Shown here one piece after another: positions 15,124 to 24,991 of a stretch of 64,000 nucleotides of DNA. A model generated the notes under the pieces. It had not been told where the DNA came from. It ran no database searches and was given only the letters and a program-made list of their open reading frames with translations. The stretch is from CAZAFL01 sp964484465 (GTDB lineage Bacteria > Bacteroidota > Ignavibacteria > UBA10030 > SZUA-254), in the NCBI GenBank assembly GCA_964484465.1, contig CAZAFL010000012.1, positions 1 to 64,000 on the forward strand. The letters are read 5' to 3'. Position numbers and translations under genes: made by a program. Position 1 is the stretch's first letter. Each line of letters begins with the position of its first letter.

Positions 15124-18100
15124 TCAATAGAAATCAAGAACCTGTTGTTCCTGAATAATTGCTATCTTTAATATTTTTGTTGCCCCAACTTTTGACATTT
15201 CGATATAGGCAACATAAATCCCGCTCGCAACAGGCAAACCGCTTTGATTATTCAAGTCCCACGTTGCATACTGGCTTGTTGTCGTTTGCCCGTTATCCGT
15301 AGGATTAATCACTTTCACCAGAGTTCCGGCGAGATTGAAAATTCGGATCTTCCAATCGCCAAGCGGAAGATGGTTAAAGGTCACAAACCGGGCAAACCGG
15401 CTTGTCTCCTGGCGATTGTATCCATAGTATGGGTTTGGAAATACATTGATGCCGGAAACATCCGATTTCGCCAGTGATGCAGATTGCGTCGGTTTCGCTG
15501 GCGTAAACACAAATTTATCGTTCGGTGTGAGATGGAGGAACGGAACAATTTCCAGATTACCTGAGCTCTCACTCAACGTATGTCCGGAAATTACACCCAG
15601 TGATAAGCCATAGACGACGTCGGACTTTGCACTTTTTGTAAGTTCATCACCGATTGCGTTTGGCGGCATATGGAATTGAGTAGTTCCAGTCGGGTCATAT
15701 GTATCATTGAGAATGAAAACAATTTCCAGGCGATCATCATCCACTGCGGGATTCCAGGTCCCGTCAGCATCCTGATCGCGCCATGCAACGGTAAGTTGAC
15801 GGGGGCTCAACGGATTGCTGACGTCGAAAACTGAAAACGGCACATCAACAAACGGGTTCGTTGATTGTATAATATAACTGGCTCCCGGACCGGTCCTGCG
15901 CAAACGATACGCTTTCTGCGGTGTGCCGAATTGCACTTCAACAGGATATGAGAAGAAGGGATTGAATGTCGTTGCGTTATGTGAGAGATAATTCGGGAGT
16001 TGATCCCCGGTTGTCACGCCGCCGCCAAAAGCCGCCGCAGGATCGCCGGTAAAACGTATTCCTTCTATCCATACCGGGTTGGGAGAAACCCATCGCGTTT
16101 GATCAGGTTTCAACGCAGGCGTTTGTTCCTTAATCTCAAAGAGCATTCCATCAATTATAGGGAATCTGTTATCATCATTGACATCACCGGAAACAACTCC
16201 ACCGACATTCGCGCTTGTGTAAAGAACAGTATCATGACCGATTGCCTGGCTGAGCGTGTTGTCATGTACCTGCCATTTAAACTTGCTATCAATCGTATCC
16301 ACTTCGAAACCCACCTGATATGTATGCCCTGTGATCTTCGTAGGCTCGATGATAGTGACCTTTGGAATAATCTCGGAACTTCCAGCGATATGAACGCTCG
16401 CAGTAGACAAATCCAGGGATTGTCCTGTCGATGTCCCCAACCGCTGACCCGATTCATGTGTTTGCGGTTGCTGACCGACGACTGTCAGCGGCGCCTCGGC
16501 AGCGTGGGAGAGCGCAGTGGATGTATCTGAATATCCATAGGCTGTCACGGCAAAATAATATCGCTGTCCATTTGCCAGCGGCAAACCTCCGTTAAACGCG
16601 TCTGTAGTAACTTCCAGCGTACGTTTGATTCCGACATCCTTTCCGTTCTGGAGGATCACCTGGTGACCAAAACTATAATTGGGGTCACTGAGTGTATCGG
16701 CGATTGTCTTAATACCGTTAATAAGATCAAATGTTGCGAGTTTAACAGCTTTGGAAAAATCCGGGCTTGATGAGGGCAACTGATAGACATTGTAACCTTC
16801 AAACCTTACCCCCAACACATTGTAATTCTCAGTTGTGCCAACTTTATCCAAATCATATCCCCAGTTGAGAACTAGTTTTCGGTCTAACGGTTCGATCCTC
16901 ATAGGAGGCGTCGGAGGTGGTTTCGGCAAATTAAACAGAACGTCATAGGCAAATTGTGCTTTTTCATCCACCGACTTAAGAACGCTCACGCTTGATAACC
17001 TGTCGGTCCCGAGTCCGGCGAGTAAAGCGACAACCACCTCCTGAGTATCACCCAACGCCATGGAAAACGGTCCGGTGCTTAACATCATTCTTCGGTCGCC
17101 GGGAGCGTCAATGGTCCCATCAAGATAACCTGTTCCTGCTACAGGGTCGCCACTCAGCCAAAACTTAGTTTGTGTGCCCCCCGGATAGACAAAAGGTGCA
17201 CCGGTCACCGGTGTCAGGCCCCTGAGCAAATTATACCATTGACCAGCGCCGACGTAACTGAACGGTGGGTCGGAATAGGTACCACCTGCAGCAAAATAAA
17301 TCCACGCGGTCATCGGCAGATTAGCTTGTCCGTATACCCTATGGAGGTCGTATACACCAGAATCAGCAGGCGCGTTTACGAGAGGTCCGGCGAAGAAATC
17401 ATAACCTGCGGCTGGAGGCGGAAGACCAAATGCTTTATAATTTCCGTCCACTGCTGAAGCGTTATATACATAGCCTAAGCTCTTTGTCACATCGCAACCT
17501 TCGAAATCGTCGGAATAATCGCCGAGGTCGGGGTCTGCCCACTGACCTACATACATGTTAGTAATTTGGGCGTCACTGCTCGCTGCCGCCGTCCCTTTAT
17601 AAATGTATCTGAACCTTTTGAAGACAACATTTCCAAGAGCATCAGTTCGTGCGTAGCCCCAAAGCGTAACCTGTACTTCTAATCCAATAGGATCTGATCC
17701 AAGAAAGGACTGGCTTTGCGCGGCATTTAGATCATTCATCACAAACCATACAACCTGATCGGCACCCGCAACTCCCGGTTCGTCATGCGTTGTGTCGCTG
17801 GCGTCATAGTGACCATTGGGATCCGGAGTATAGATGCCATCACGGTTTCTGTCATAAAACGGGGCTCCCTTATCTGCCGGCCATTCGAGCCAATCTTTCT
17901 GGTACTGATCGCGGACCGCCTTAATATCTGAAGCGGTAATCGCGCTTAAGGGTTTGGGAGGATTTATCAGCTCCGCGGCGTCTTGAGTAAGGTCCGCAGT
18001 TTCCCAATCGCGCCGAATACGAAAGATGCGGACGCTTTGATTGCTCGGGTCTTCAGCTACACCTTTGCTGAGAATCTTCCCACCGACCAACCCTGTCTGA

Positions 18101-18426
18101 TACGTCGTACCGTTGACACGCAATTGTTGAGAACCTCCGTCATTTACCAGCCCTCCCCAGATGAGTCCGTCAGCATAAATACAGGTAGAGGTCCCCCGAG
18201 GAAACGTCACTCCTGCATTCGTCGTGTAGGGGTTTCGTGCTGAATTTCCATCGTAGGAAACCCACATTGAAAGGTTGTTGATATTCACCAATGTTGAATA
18301 AGGTCCTGTACCTGTTGCCTTATTCAACTTCACCTGAACACTGGTTTTCTGTCCGGCTGCGTTAGCGTCCCGGTGTATGGCAAACACACAAACCGCCACA
18401 ATCAGAAGAAGGGTCATTTTTTTCAT
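15124..18426 (-). CDS. T9SS-sorted surface protein with fibronectin-like region (Module A)
   Basis: An 1100-residue exported protein with a signal peptide (MKKMTLLLIVAVCVFAIHRD). The N-terminal part holds Asp-rich loops (RDGIYTPD near residue 190) and DLN-x-DPIGLEV. The middle has GPFSMALGDTQEVVVALLAG near 450, a Pro-rich linker (PKPPPTPPMRI) and a fibronectin-III-like segment (FEGYNVYQ, YYFAVTAYGY). The C-terminus is a T9SS type A sorting domain (INVFPNPYYGYNRQE, WKIRIFNLAGTLVKVI, GLPVASGIYVAYIEM). The same landmarks occur in the Module B surface protein. It should be exported by T9SS and attached to the cell surface or released. It lies between a TonB-dependent receptor and a PorV-like gene, with gaps under 60 bases. 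Confidence 0.85.
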   Translation of the reverse strand: MKKMTLLLIVAVCVFAIHRDANAAGQKTSVQVKLNKATGTGPYSTLVNINNLSMWVSYDGNSARNPYTTNAGVTFPRGTSTCIYADGLIWGGLVNDGGSQQLRVNGTTYQTGLVGGKILSKGVAEDPSNQSVRIFRIRRDWETADLTQDAAELINPPKPLSAITASDIKAVRDQYQKDWLEWPADKGAPFYDRNRDGIYTPDPNGHYDASDTTHDEPGVAGADQVVWFVMNDLNAAQSQSFLGSDPIGLEVQVTLWGYARTDALGNVVFKRFRYIYKGTAAASSDAQITNMYVGQWADPDLGDYSDDFEGCDVTKSLGYVYNASAVDGNYKAFGLPPPAAGYDFFAGPLVNAPADSGVYDLHRVYGQANLPMTAWIYFAAGGTYSDPPFSYVGAGQWYNLLRGLTPVTGAPFVYPGGTQTKFWLSGDPVAGTGYLDGTIDAPGDRRMMLSTGPFSMALGDTQEVVVALLAGLGTDRLSSVSVLKSVDEKAQFAYDVLFNLPKPPPTPPMRIEPLDRKLVLNWGYDLDKVGTTENYNVLGVRFEGYNVYQLPSSSPDFSKAVKLATFDLINGIKTIADTLSDPNYSFGHQVILQNGKDVGIKRTLEVTTDAFNGGLPLANGQRYYFAVTAYGYSDTSTALSHAAEAPLTVVGQQPQTHESGQRLGTSTGQSLDLSTASVHIAGSSEIIPKVTIIEPTKITGHTYQVGFEVDTIDSKFKWQVHDNTLSQAIGHDTVLYTSANVGGVVSGDVNDDNRFPIIDGMLFEIKEQTPALKPDQTRWVSPNPVWIEGIRFTGDPAAAFGGGVTTGDQLPNYLSHNATTFNPFFSYPVEVQFGTPQKAYRLRRTGPGASYIIQSTNPFVDVPFSVFDVSNPLSPRQLTVAWRDQDADGTWNPAVDDDRLEIVFILNDTYDPTGTTQFHMPPNAIGDELTKSAKSDVVYGLSLGVISGHTLSESSGNLEIVPFLHLTPNDKFVFTPAKPTQSASLAKSDVSGINVFPNPYYGYNRQETSRFARFVTFNHLPLGDWKIRIFNLAGTLVKVINPTDNGQTTTSQYATWDLNNQSGLPVASGIYVAYIEMSKVGATKILKIAIIQEQQVLDFY

Positions 18427-18485
18427 ATTTGTCTCGCCTATGGTTAAAGAGAGTATGCCAAGTTGTAATCTTCTTTTGTTTACTA

Positions 18486-21400
18486 TCAGTATTCTAATCG
18501 GAGTCCGAAGCGAATCTGACGCGGCGTCCCGAATAAATCGCCGCCCTGGTTTCGCCAGTAATTCTGACGCAGCCCAAGGTTCGCGTCACGGTACATCTGC
18601 ACGTACGCCGGTCCATTGTCCGGCTTGTTAATGATCGAGCCGCTGAGGTCCGCATTCGTCAGGAATCCATCGTCATCTGCATTCCCGGTCCTTCCGAAAA
18701 CGTTAATGACATTTTTCGTGTTGAGAAGATTCTCGACGTAAATGTAAAAATTCATGTCGAATAAGCTTGACACATTCAGGCTTTTATCAACCCTCAGGTC
18801 TAAGCTGAAATTCCATGGCGTCGTAGATGCGTTCAGAGGTTCAACCGGGCGCCGGTTGCGCGGGTCACCATCGAAGAGGATACCACCATCCTCAGGACCG
18901 GTTTGCCCGAGCCCGCCGGTCACTTTTGTAAAATTATGACCGCTGTTAAACGTGAACAGGATATTCGCCCCAAGCCGTTCAAGGATCGGACCTCCATCGC
19001 CCTGAGCAAAATGATAATCAAGGTTGATGGTTCCCCGATGCGTCTGATTGAACGTTAGCGGGGTGACGATCGTCGGGACGGGTGTTCCATTATTAACTGA
19101 ACCGATGGCCCCGTTTGGATGAGATCCGGTTCCCTGTGCGTCAGAAAGAGTGTAATTTAATTTAGCCTGGAGTCGGTTAACGCGACGCAGCGTAAACGTA
19201 AATTCAAGCCCTTTGGTTGTCGCAAAATCTCCATTCTGAAGTACAATATACGCTTTCGCGAGGGACCCTGTTTGAGTGATAATCTGTCCGGTTTGAATCT
19301 GGCCTTTGATATCCTTGTAAAACCCGGTAGCGTCGAACGAAGCAAAATCACTGATTTGTTGTGAAAATCCCATTTCGTACTGAGTGGTTCGTTCAGGGTC
19401 AAGTCCTAAACCGACAGGCGTGGGGATATAGTTTCTTCCTGATACATACAATGCTAACTGAGGTGTTCCCAGATAAATGTCATTCAGCTGAGGTGACTGT
19501 ATGAATTTTCCGTACTGCATATGGAATACAGTTCGGTCAGTGACCGGGAAGGATAATCCAAGTCTCGGGCTCACCGCTTTGAACGCATCCTTTTGCCGAA
19601 GGCCGGCAGGGTCAAGACTGAAAATATCTCCGTTGAGGAATTGAGGATTTGCCGGATTGAGGAATTCTTTGTCGTCAGTATTCAAATAATCGAACCGGAC
19701 GCCTCCGTTTATAATCAGGTCTTTGTATTCAAGTTTGTCCTGAAGATAGAACGAAGCGAACGTCGGGTGCTTCGGACCGTCGAACCCGTTATCGATTTCC
19801 TGACCGAACACGTCATACCCAAAATTATTCGGAATGCCCTGAGAACGCATCAGGCGAACCCTCGCCGCAGGGTCTCTCCCTGAATCAGGCTGAGCATAAT
19901 ATTGCAGGAAAGTATTTTCGAACCTTCCGACAGAATATAACCGGACGGTATATCGCTGATATGATCCACCAATTTTAAATTCATGAACATCATACTGAGT
20001 GGTCGCATCAATCGACCCGCCCATGTATGTCTGTTTAGATTTTATATAGTTTGACGGAATATTCGCAGGAATAGAACCCTGCCCGCCAACAATAAGCTGT
20101 CCGTACGGACTATACGGGAAGCCATCATAACGGGCATCAGGTGGAGAAAGACCGAGAAGGGCATTTGCGTAACTGAAAAACGTAAACCCATGCTTCGACG
20201 CTTCAATACTGTCACCGTATGCCATGAGATTGTCTTCGAGCGCCGGGTCGTATCTTTTCCTCCGGCTATCAAAATAATTCAGATTAATCTCATAGAATGT
20301 CTTCGGGTTGACGAGATGTGTAAATTTCAAATTGTACAGACCCGTGCTGTTATCATCCAACGGCAAACGCGCTGTGTTGAGAATACTCTGGACAGGAAGC
20401 GCATTGATCTGCTGGCGCTGCCATGATATTGTCGAAGCAAGTCGGACAATAATTGGATTATAATCAAACGTGAGCGTTCCCGACCCTGACCAGCGGTTCA
20501 TTGAATTAGAGGGGATGTCACCGTTAGGAATAATCAGCGCACCATAGCGTGTACCGCTATACGATGGGACACCGCCTCCTGCAAGCAATGTATCACCCGG
20601 TTTTCCACCCCCCGGTCCGTTGATTAAGGGTTGTGGAAAATCAGCGTTCGGGAACTGGAATCCATCCCAGAAGGACGCGTTCCGGTCACGGAGGAACTGG
20701 TTTTCACCCGCGACAAATAATTTTATCTTGTCTTCATACAGCGGTCCACTCAACGTCAACGTGTGGTTATAAAATCCGTAGGAGTATGTATTCAAAAAAC
20801 TATTGCTGTTTAACGAATTGAGCTTATCGGATTCGTAACTGTAGGTGGCTTTGAATTTCGCGCCGCCGCTACGAAGCTGCTGGCGAATGATTCCGGCGTT
20901 CGCACCGCCGTACTCCGCATTGTAACCTCCAGCCTGGACCTGGAATTCTTCGATCGCCTCAGGTATGACAGTCACCGCATTGCGCCCGGTGAGAATGTCT
21001 CGTGCGCTTGCTCCCTCCACATAATATCCGACTTCATCTTCACGACCGCCGCGGATATAGATATTGTTATCCTGTAATATCACGCCGGGTTGCAGCGCGA
21101 ATACTCCGGTCAATCCTCTGACCGGAAGAGCCTGAATATCGTCTGTCGTCAGGACACGAGTCGCGTTCGTCGCATTCTTGTTGATGAGCGGACGTTCTGC
21201 AACGATCTGAACTGCCTGCAGCTGAATGTCTTCACGAACAAGCTCAAAATTGATCTCGGTCGTCAGGTCGGCGATAACTTTAACGTTTGAGATAGGAGGC
21301 ACGTGATAGCCGACGAAGCTTGCCTTTAGTGTATAAAACCCTGCCGGCACGTTGAGTATGACGTATTCTCCTCCGATGTCGGTAATGACGCCTATATGCG

Positions 21401-21548
21401 TGCCATCGATAATAACGTTTGCCCCGATCGCCGGTTCACCGGTTTCTTTCAAAGTCACTTTCCCTTTGATTTTTCCGGTCGTCCCCGCCAGAAGCAATCC
21501 TGGAAGGACCAGCAAAGCGACAAGTATCAAGAGTATTTTTATTTTCAT
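18486..21548 (-). CDS. TonB-dependent receptor (Module A)
   Basis: A 1020-residue outer membrane receptor. The start at 21548 follows GGAGGAACTT. The signal peptide (MKIKILLILVALLVLPGLLL) is followed by a carboxypeptidase-regulatory-like domain (GKIKGKVTLKETGEPAIGAN, about 22-110), a TonB-box-like VQIVAERP, a plug domain with NIYIRGGREDEVGYYVEGAS, and a barrel whose C-terminus is RQIRFGLRLEY. The domain order matches SusC/Oar-type receptors. No SusD gene is adjacent: downstream is a T9SS surface protein, upstream a CHRD lipoprotein. The substrate is unknown. Confidence 0.92.
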   Translation of the reverse strand: MKIKILLILVALLVLPGLLLAGTTGKIKGKVTLKETGEPAIGANVIIDGTHIGVITDIGGEYVILNVPAGFYTLKASFVGYHVPPISNVKVIADLTTEINFELVREDIQLQAVQIVAERPLINKNATNATRVLTTDDIQALPVRGLTGVFALQPGVILQDNNIYIRGGREDEVGYYVEGASARDILTGRNAVTVIPEAIEEFQVQAGGYNAEYGGANAGIIRQQLRSGGAKFKATYSYESDKLNSLNSNSFLNTYSYGFYNHTLTLSGPLYEDKIKLFVAGENQFLRDRNASFWDGFQFPNADFPQPLINGPGGGKPGDTLLAGGGVPSYSGTRYGALIIPNGDIPSNSMNRWSGSGTLTFDYNPIIVRLASTISWQRQQINALPVQSILNTARLPLDDNSTGLYNLKFTHLVNPKTFYEINLNYFDSRRKRYDPALEDNLMAYGDSIEASKHGFTFFSYANALLGLSPPDARYDGFPYSPYGQLIVGGQGSIPANIPSNYIKSKQTYMGGSIDATTQYDVHEFKIGGSYQRYTVRLYSVGRFENTFLQYYAQPDSGRDPAARVRLMRSQGIPNNFGYDVFGQEIDNGFDGPKHPTFASFYLQDKLEYKDLIINGGVRFDYLNTDDKEFLNPANPQFLNGDIFSLDPAGLRQKDAFKAVSPRLGLSFPVTDRTVFHMQYGKFIQSPQLNDIYLGTPQLALYVSGRNYIPTPVGLGLDPERTTQYEMGFSQQISDFASFDATGFYKDIKGQIQTGQIITQTGSLAKAYIVLQNGDFATTKGLEFTFTLRRVNRLQAKLNYTLSDAQGTGSHPNGAIGSVNNGTPVPTIVTPLTFNQTHRGTINLDYHFAQGDGGPILERLGANILFTFNSGHNFTKVTGGLGQTGPEDGGILFDGDPRNRRPVEPLNASTTPWNFSLDLRVDKSLNVSSLFDMNFYIYVENLLNTKNVINVFGRTGNADDDGFLTNADLSGSIINKPDNGPAYVQMYRDANLGLRQNYWRNQGGDLFGTPRQIRFGLRLEY

Positions 21549-21601
21549 AAGTTCCTCCAATTTATTCCAAGAGGTAAAATTCGTGCAAATCATAATTCAA
21601 T

Positions 21602-23122
21602 TTATTTTGATTTCGTTTCAAAACTTGATTGAGAAGATTGTTTTATAATTCCGGTCTTTGCAAGGCCCAACTGCCGGTCGGAAAATAGATGAAGTCCGAG
21701 AGTCTGATATGCACCTGTAGCAACCAGGGTGTACATGTGTCCTGCTTCAAACATCGTTGCAGGATACGAGGCTATGCCGGCCTGGCCGCCATCATTGGGG
21801 TCGGGGGTCAATTGACCACGAATCCGGCCATTCGGACTTGTCTGATTGTGGAAATTGATATACATATGACCCACGTTCAGGCTATCAGCGAGAACGCTGG
21901 TTACACTATCGCTAAATGTCATTGTTCCTGTAAACTGATTTGTAGAAAGCTGACTGGGAACAAGCTGCGCACGGATTTCACCAGGCGCCAGACTTGAATC
22001 AAGTGTCTGGAATGAAACATATATCTTCCCTGTTAACAATTGCTCTATTAGCGCTGGTGTGAGTGGCGGGACATCGTTCTTGCTCCACGAGCCCGTTATA
22101 AGAGTATCTCCCGACGGAACCGCCGATATGGTATTTACGATGGGACCGACTGAACCCGCAGCAGCGTTATGAAATGCTGAGCTCGTAAACGTCATTACCG
22201 TACTATCCGTAAGAGCTGTAATCGCATACGCGAGTGAATCCCGGAACAGGGTAAATTTGGTAGTTGCGGTCGCTGTTATCTCGTTATGTGCCGGCACGGC
22301 ATTGCTGCCACGCAATGTATCATCCGGGAATGTAATCATCTGTCCCGAAATATCGATTGGAATCTCAACGGGACCCGCCACCCCTGCACCTCCGAAATGA
22401 AAATGAGCAGCGAAGAAGAAGCTATCCTGCACATCTATCTTCGTATCAATTGTGTAGGTGAATTCATTCGTCGAAAGATTCAAATAGACATCCCCCGTAC
22501 CCGTCGATAATGAACTGTTTGGAGGTGCACCCTGACTTCCGTCGATGGATGCTGAATAACCGCCATTCGATACAGCAACCACTGTATGGGAGCCAGCAGG
22601 TACGTCGGTGTATTGTTCAGCAGAGATATACGGAACACTTGATTTTAACTCCGGACCGGCTTTATCTCCATCCATGAAGGAAATAGTCGGAAACGAACCT
22701 TGTCCTACGTGAATAAATTTCACCTGCGCATTTGACGACCCGCCAAAAAAGTTATTCCTGAATGTATAGCCCTCATCAAGATTCAGGAAACGCTTTGAGG
22801 CGTTCAGCGGGATCACCAGCACAGTATGCTGCCTGTTTGAACCTAATGAAACCCGTTGGTTCGTACTTTGAAACGAAAACAACCGGTCACCTGAATACAC
22901 ATCTTTGTAATTAAGGACGTCGGTGAACGCCAAATTCCCAAGTGCGGCATTATCCATTGTTACAGCGGACGAAGCCGGTGCATCAGTCGCGACATCAATG
23001 ACCCGCACCAGAGAATGATATACAGGTGGCAGTGAGGGTTGAGAAGGAACATCCACACAGCTCCATATAGCAAGAGATATGCCACATGTAATAATATAGA
23101 ATGCTATTTTATGAGCAACCAT
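21602..23122 (-). CDS. Lipoprotein with DUF4397-like and CHRD domains (Module A)
   Basis: A 506-residue lipoprotein. The ATG at 23122 follows GGAGG at good spacing. Signal MVAHKIAFYIITCGISLAIW ends at a lipobox cysteine (IWSC, residue 22). Residues about 30-230 contain paired Ig-like modules of DUF4397 type (QVKFIHVGQGSFPTISFMDG, YTDVPAGSHTVVAVSNGG). Residues about 245-400 form a CHRD (chordin-type) domain (FFAAHFHFGG, AITALTDSTVMTFTSSAFHN, GKIYVSFQTLDSSLAPGEIR), followed by a second, shorter CHRD-like unit (FTGTMTFSDSV, GHMYINFHNQ, GRIRGQL). It is the first gene of Module A and sits on the periplasmic or outer face of the outer membrane, probably contacting the receptor encoded next. Confidence 0.85.
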   Translation of the reverse strand: MVAHKIAFYIITCGISLAIWSCVDVPSQPSLPPVYHSLVRVIDVATDAPASSAVTMDNAALGNLAFTDVLNYKDVYSGDRLFSFQSTNQRVSLGSNRQHTVLVIPLNASKRFLNLDEGYTFRNNFFGGSSNAQVKFIHVGQGSFPTISFMDGDKAGPELKSSVPYISAEQYTDVPAGSHTVVAVSNGGYSASIDGSQGAPPNSSLSTGTGDVYLNLSTNEFTYTIDTKIDVQDSFFFAAHFHFGGAGVAGPVEIPIDISGQMITFPDDTLRGSNAVPAHNEITATATTKFTLFRDSLAYAITALTDSTVMTFTSSAFHNAAAGSVGPIVNTISAVPSGDTLITGSWSKNDVPPLTPALIEQLLTGKIYVSFQTLDSSLAPGEIRAQLVPSQLSTNQFTGTMTFSDSVTSVLADSLNVGHMYINFHNQTSPNGRIRGQLTPDPNDGGQAGIASYPATMFEAGHMYTLVATGAYQTLGLHLFSDRQLGLAKTGIIKQSSQSSFETKSK

Positions 23123-23199
23123 AATTGGAACCTCCAGGATTTGGTACACTTGTGCCATTCCGTTTTGTGAAAGGATGCCTTGACCGAAAACATTTCACC

Positions 23200-23216
23200 G
23201 TCTCTAATGCAGAGAC
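23200..23216 (-). promoter_or_regulatory. Hairpin in the long leader of Module A
   Basis: GTCTCT (23200-23205) and AGAGAC (23211-23216) pair around a five-base loop, within the untranslated leader of about 220 bases between the predicted start of transcription and the first gene of Module A. There is no T-tract after it, so a role in translation or RNA stability is more plausible than termination. Confidence 0.35.
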
Positions 23217-23346
23217 TGAAGAACATTTACGAACAGTGAATTGATCAGATGGGATGTTATAATTGAAAGGCAGTAACAATGCTCGATTATCGACCCTCAC
23301 TTTCTCATGAATTATGTCGATCTACTTGGGATTGCCCTACGCCGGA

Positions 23347-23375
23347 AATATAATGAATGATAATACAGTTGTCAA
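23347..23375 (-). promoter_or_regulatory. Strong sigma-70 promoter of Module A
   Basis: On the complement, a perfect TTGACA (23370-23375) and TATATT (23347-23352) are separated by exactly 17 bases. Initiation near 23340 leaves a leader of about 218 bases before the CHRD lipoprotein start. It lies in the 291-base gap between that gene and serA, with no other gene there. Confidence 0.75.
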
Positions 23376-23413
23376 GTTTTTAGCGGCGGTTTCCGAAACC
23401 ATGAATTCGCAAT

Positions 23414-24991
23414 TCAAAGCGAAGCTATTTGTACATCTGATACAGCATCGAGAGATGAAATTTCATTCAAAATCTGCTCAGAAACCGGGTTATCAAGCGA
23501 AATGACGGTTAACGCCTGTTGCCCTGGACCGTATCTGCCAAGCGACAATCCTCCGATGTTAATGTTTGCTTTTGCAAGGATACTTCCGACGGCTGCCAGG
23601 ATCCCCGGCTTGTCCATGTTCGAATAAAACAGTAGGATTCCTGCAGGTTTGATTTCAAAACGAAAACCATCGATGCTGATAATCCGAACATCCTTTCCCC
23701 CGATCACACTGCCCGAGAACCGACGTTGTTCTTTATCGGTCTCATACCGAACGGAAAATATATTAGCATACAGATCATCGTGATCCGCAGGACGATGATA
23801 AAGAGTTATGCCGCGCTCACGTGCCAGAATCGGTGCGTTGAGGAAATTCACCGGTTCAAAAAGCATCCTTGCCAATAACCCGCGAAGGAGAGCTGCGCCC
23901 AAGACTTGAGATGAGTTAGTGAGAATTTCACCGTTCACGCTTATGACAATCGACTTAAGTTTTCCATGAACGATTTGAGCAATCAACTTTCCCAGCTTTT
24001 CGGCAAGCTCTACATACGGCTTAAGCTCCTCCTTCATTGCCATCTGGATAATATCAGCATTGACCGAACCGGCAACACCCCTACCATTCAACGCATCAAC
24101 AACCTGACGGGCTATTTGAATGGCAACTTTCTCCTGTGCCTCTTCCGTGGATGCTCCCAGGTGGGGGGTAACGACAACATGCGGGTGGTTCACGAGAGGT
24201 GAGTTATGCGGCGGTTCCGTCTCGAAAACATCAAGTGCTGCCCCTCCCACAACCCCGGAGGTCAACGCAAAAAGCAGGGCCTGCTCATCCACAATTCCTC
24301 CCCGTGCACAATTGATAATCCGAACCCCTCTCTTACATTTCTGCAACGACTTCTCGCCAATGAGGTTCTTTGTTTCTTTTGTCAACGGGCTATGCACGGT
24401 AATAAAATCGGACCGCCGGAAAATATCATCCAACCCTGCCGGTTCTACGCCTGATTTCGCCATGTTCTCCGGCGAAAGAAGGGGGTCAAACGCTATAACA
24501 TTCATGCTAAATGCGGAGCATCTTCGGGCAACCTCCATTCCGACTTTTCCAAGACCGATAATGCCGAGGGTTTTTCCGTACAGTTCGGTACCTATAAATT
24601 TTTTTCTCTCCCATTTCCCTTCTTGTATACTTCGATGCGCTTGAGGGATATTCCGGGCAAGAGCCAACATCATTGTGACCGTATGCTCAGCCGTTGAAAC
24701 GGTGTTGCCTCCGGGGGTATTCATGACGATAATGCCCCGGCGAGTCGCCGCATCAACATCGATGTTGTCAACGCCGGCACCTGCCCGACCCACAACTTTC
24801 AGCTTCCTGGCAGACGCAAGAATTTCCGCCGTTACGTTTGTACCGCTACGTACGATCAGGGCATCGGCATTCTCAATGATTTTTTGTATCTCTTCCGGGA
24901 GAATTCCCGGCCGATAATCGACATCATACTCTTCCGATTTCAGAATGTCAATGCACGACTGATCGACGGAATCTGTAATAAGAATTGTCAT
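23414..24991 (-). CDS. serA: D-3-phosphoglycerate dehydrogenase
   Basis: A 525-residue long-form PGDH, catalysing the first step of serine synthesis (3-phosphoglycerate to phosphohydroxypyruvate, NAD-dependent). The Rossmann motif IIGLGKVGMEVA is at 144-155. Catalytic landmarks are NCARGGIVDE, FETEPP and TPHLGAST. After residue about 315 come the allosteric substrate-binding domain and a C-terminal ACT domain (DKPGILAAVGSILAKANINI), so feedback control by serine is plausible. The start codon overlaps the stop of the upstream aminotransferase (ATGA), which indicates translational coupling and a shared pathway. Confidence 0.97.
   Translation of the reverse strand: MTILITDSVDQSCIDILKSEEYDVDYRPGILPEEIQKIIENADALIVRSGTNVTAEILASARKLKVVGRAGAGVDNIDVDAATRRGIIVMNTPGGNTVSTAEHTVTMMLALARNIPQAHRSIQEGKWERKKFIGTELYGKTLGIIGLGKVGMEVARRCSAFSMNVIAFDPLLSPENMAKSGVEPAGLDDIFRRSDFITVHSPLTKETKNLIGEKSLQKCKRGVRIINCARGGIVDEQALLFALTSGVVGGAALDVFETEPPHNSPLVNHPHVVVTPHLGASTEEAQEKVAIQIARQVVDALNGRGVAGSVNADIIQMAMKEELKPYVELAEKLGKLIAQIVHGKLKSIVISVNGEILTNSSQVLGAALLRGLLARMLFEPVNFLNAPILARERGITLYHRPADHDDLYANIFSVRYETDKEQRRFSGSVIGGKDVRIISIDGFRFEIKPAGILLFYSNMDKPGILAAVGSILAKANINIGGLSLGRYGPGQQALTVISLDNPVSEQILNEISSLDAVSDVQIASL

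Noticed and set aside
23403..23415. GAATT-CGC-AATTC at the end of serA as a terminator
   Set aside because: A five-base A/T-rich stem without T-tract; more likely chance.
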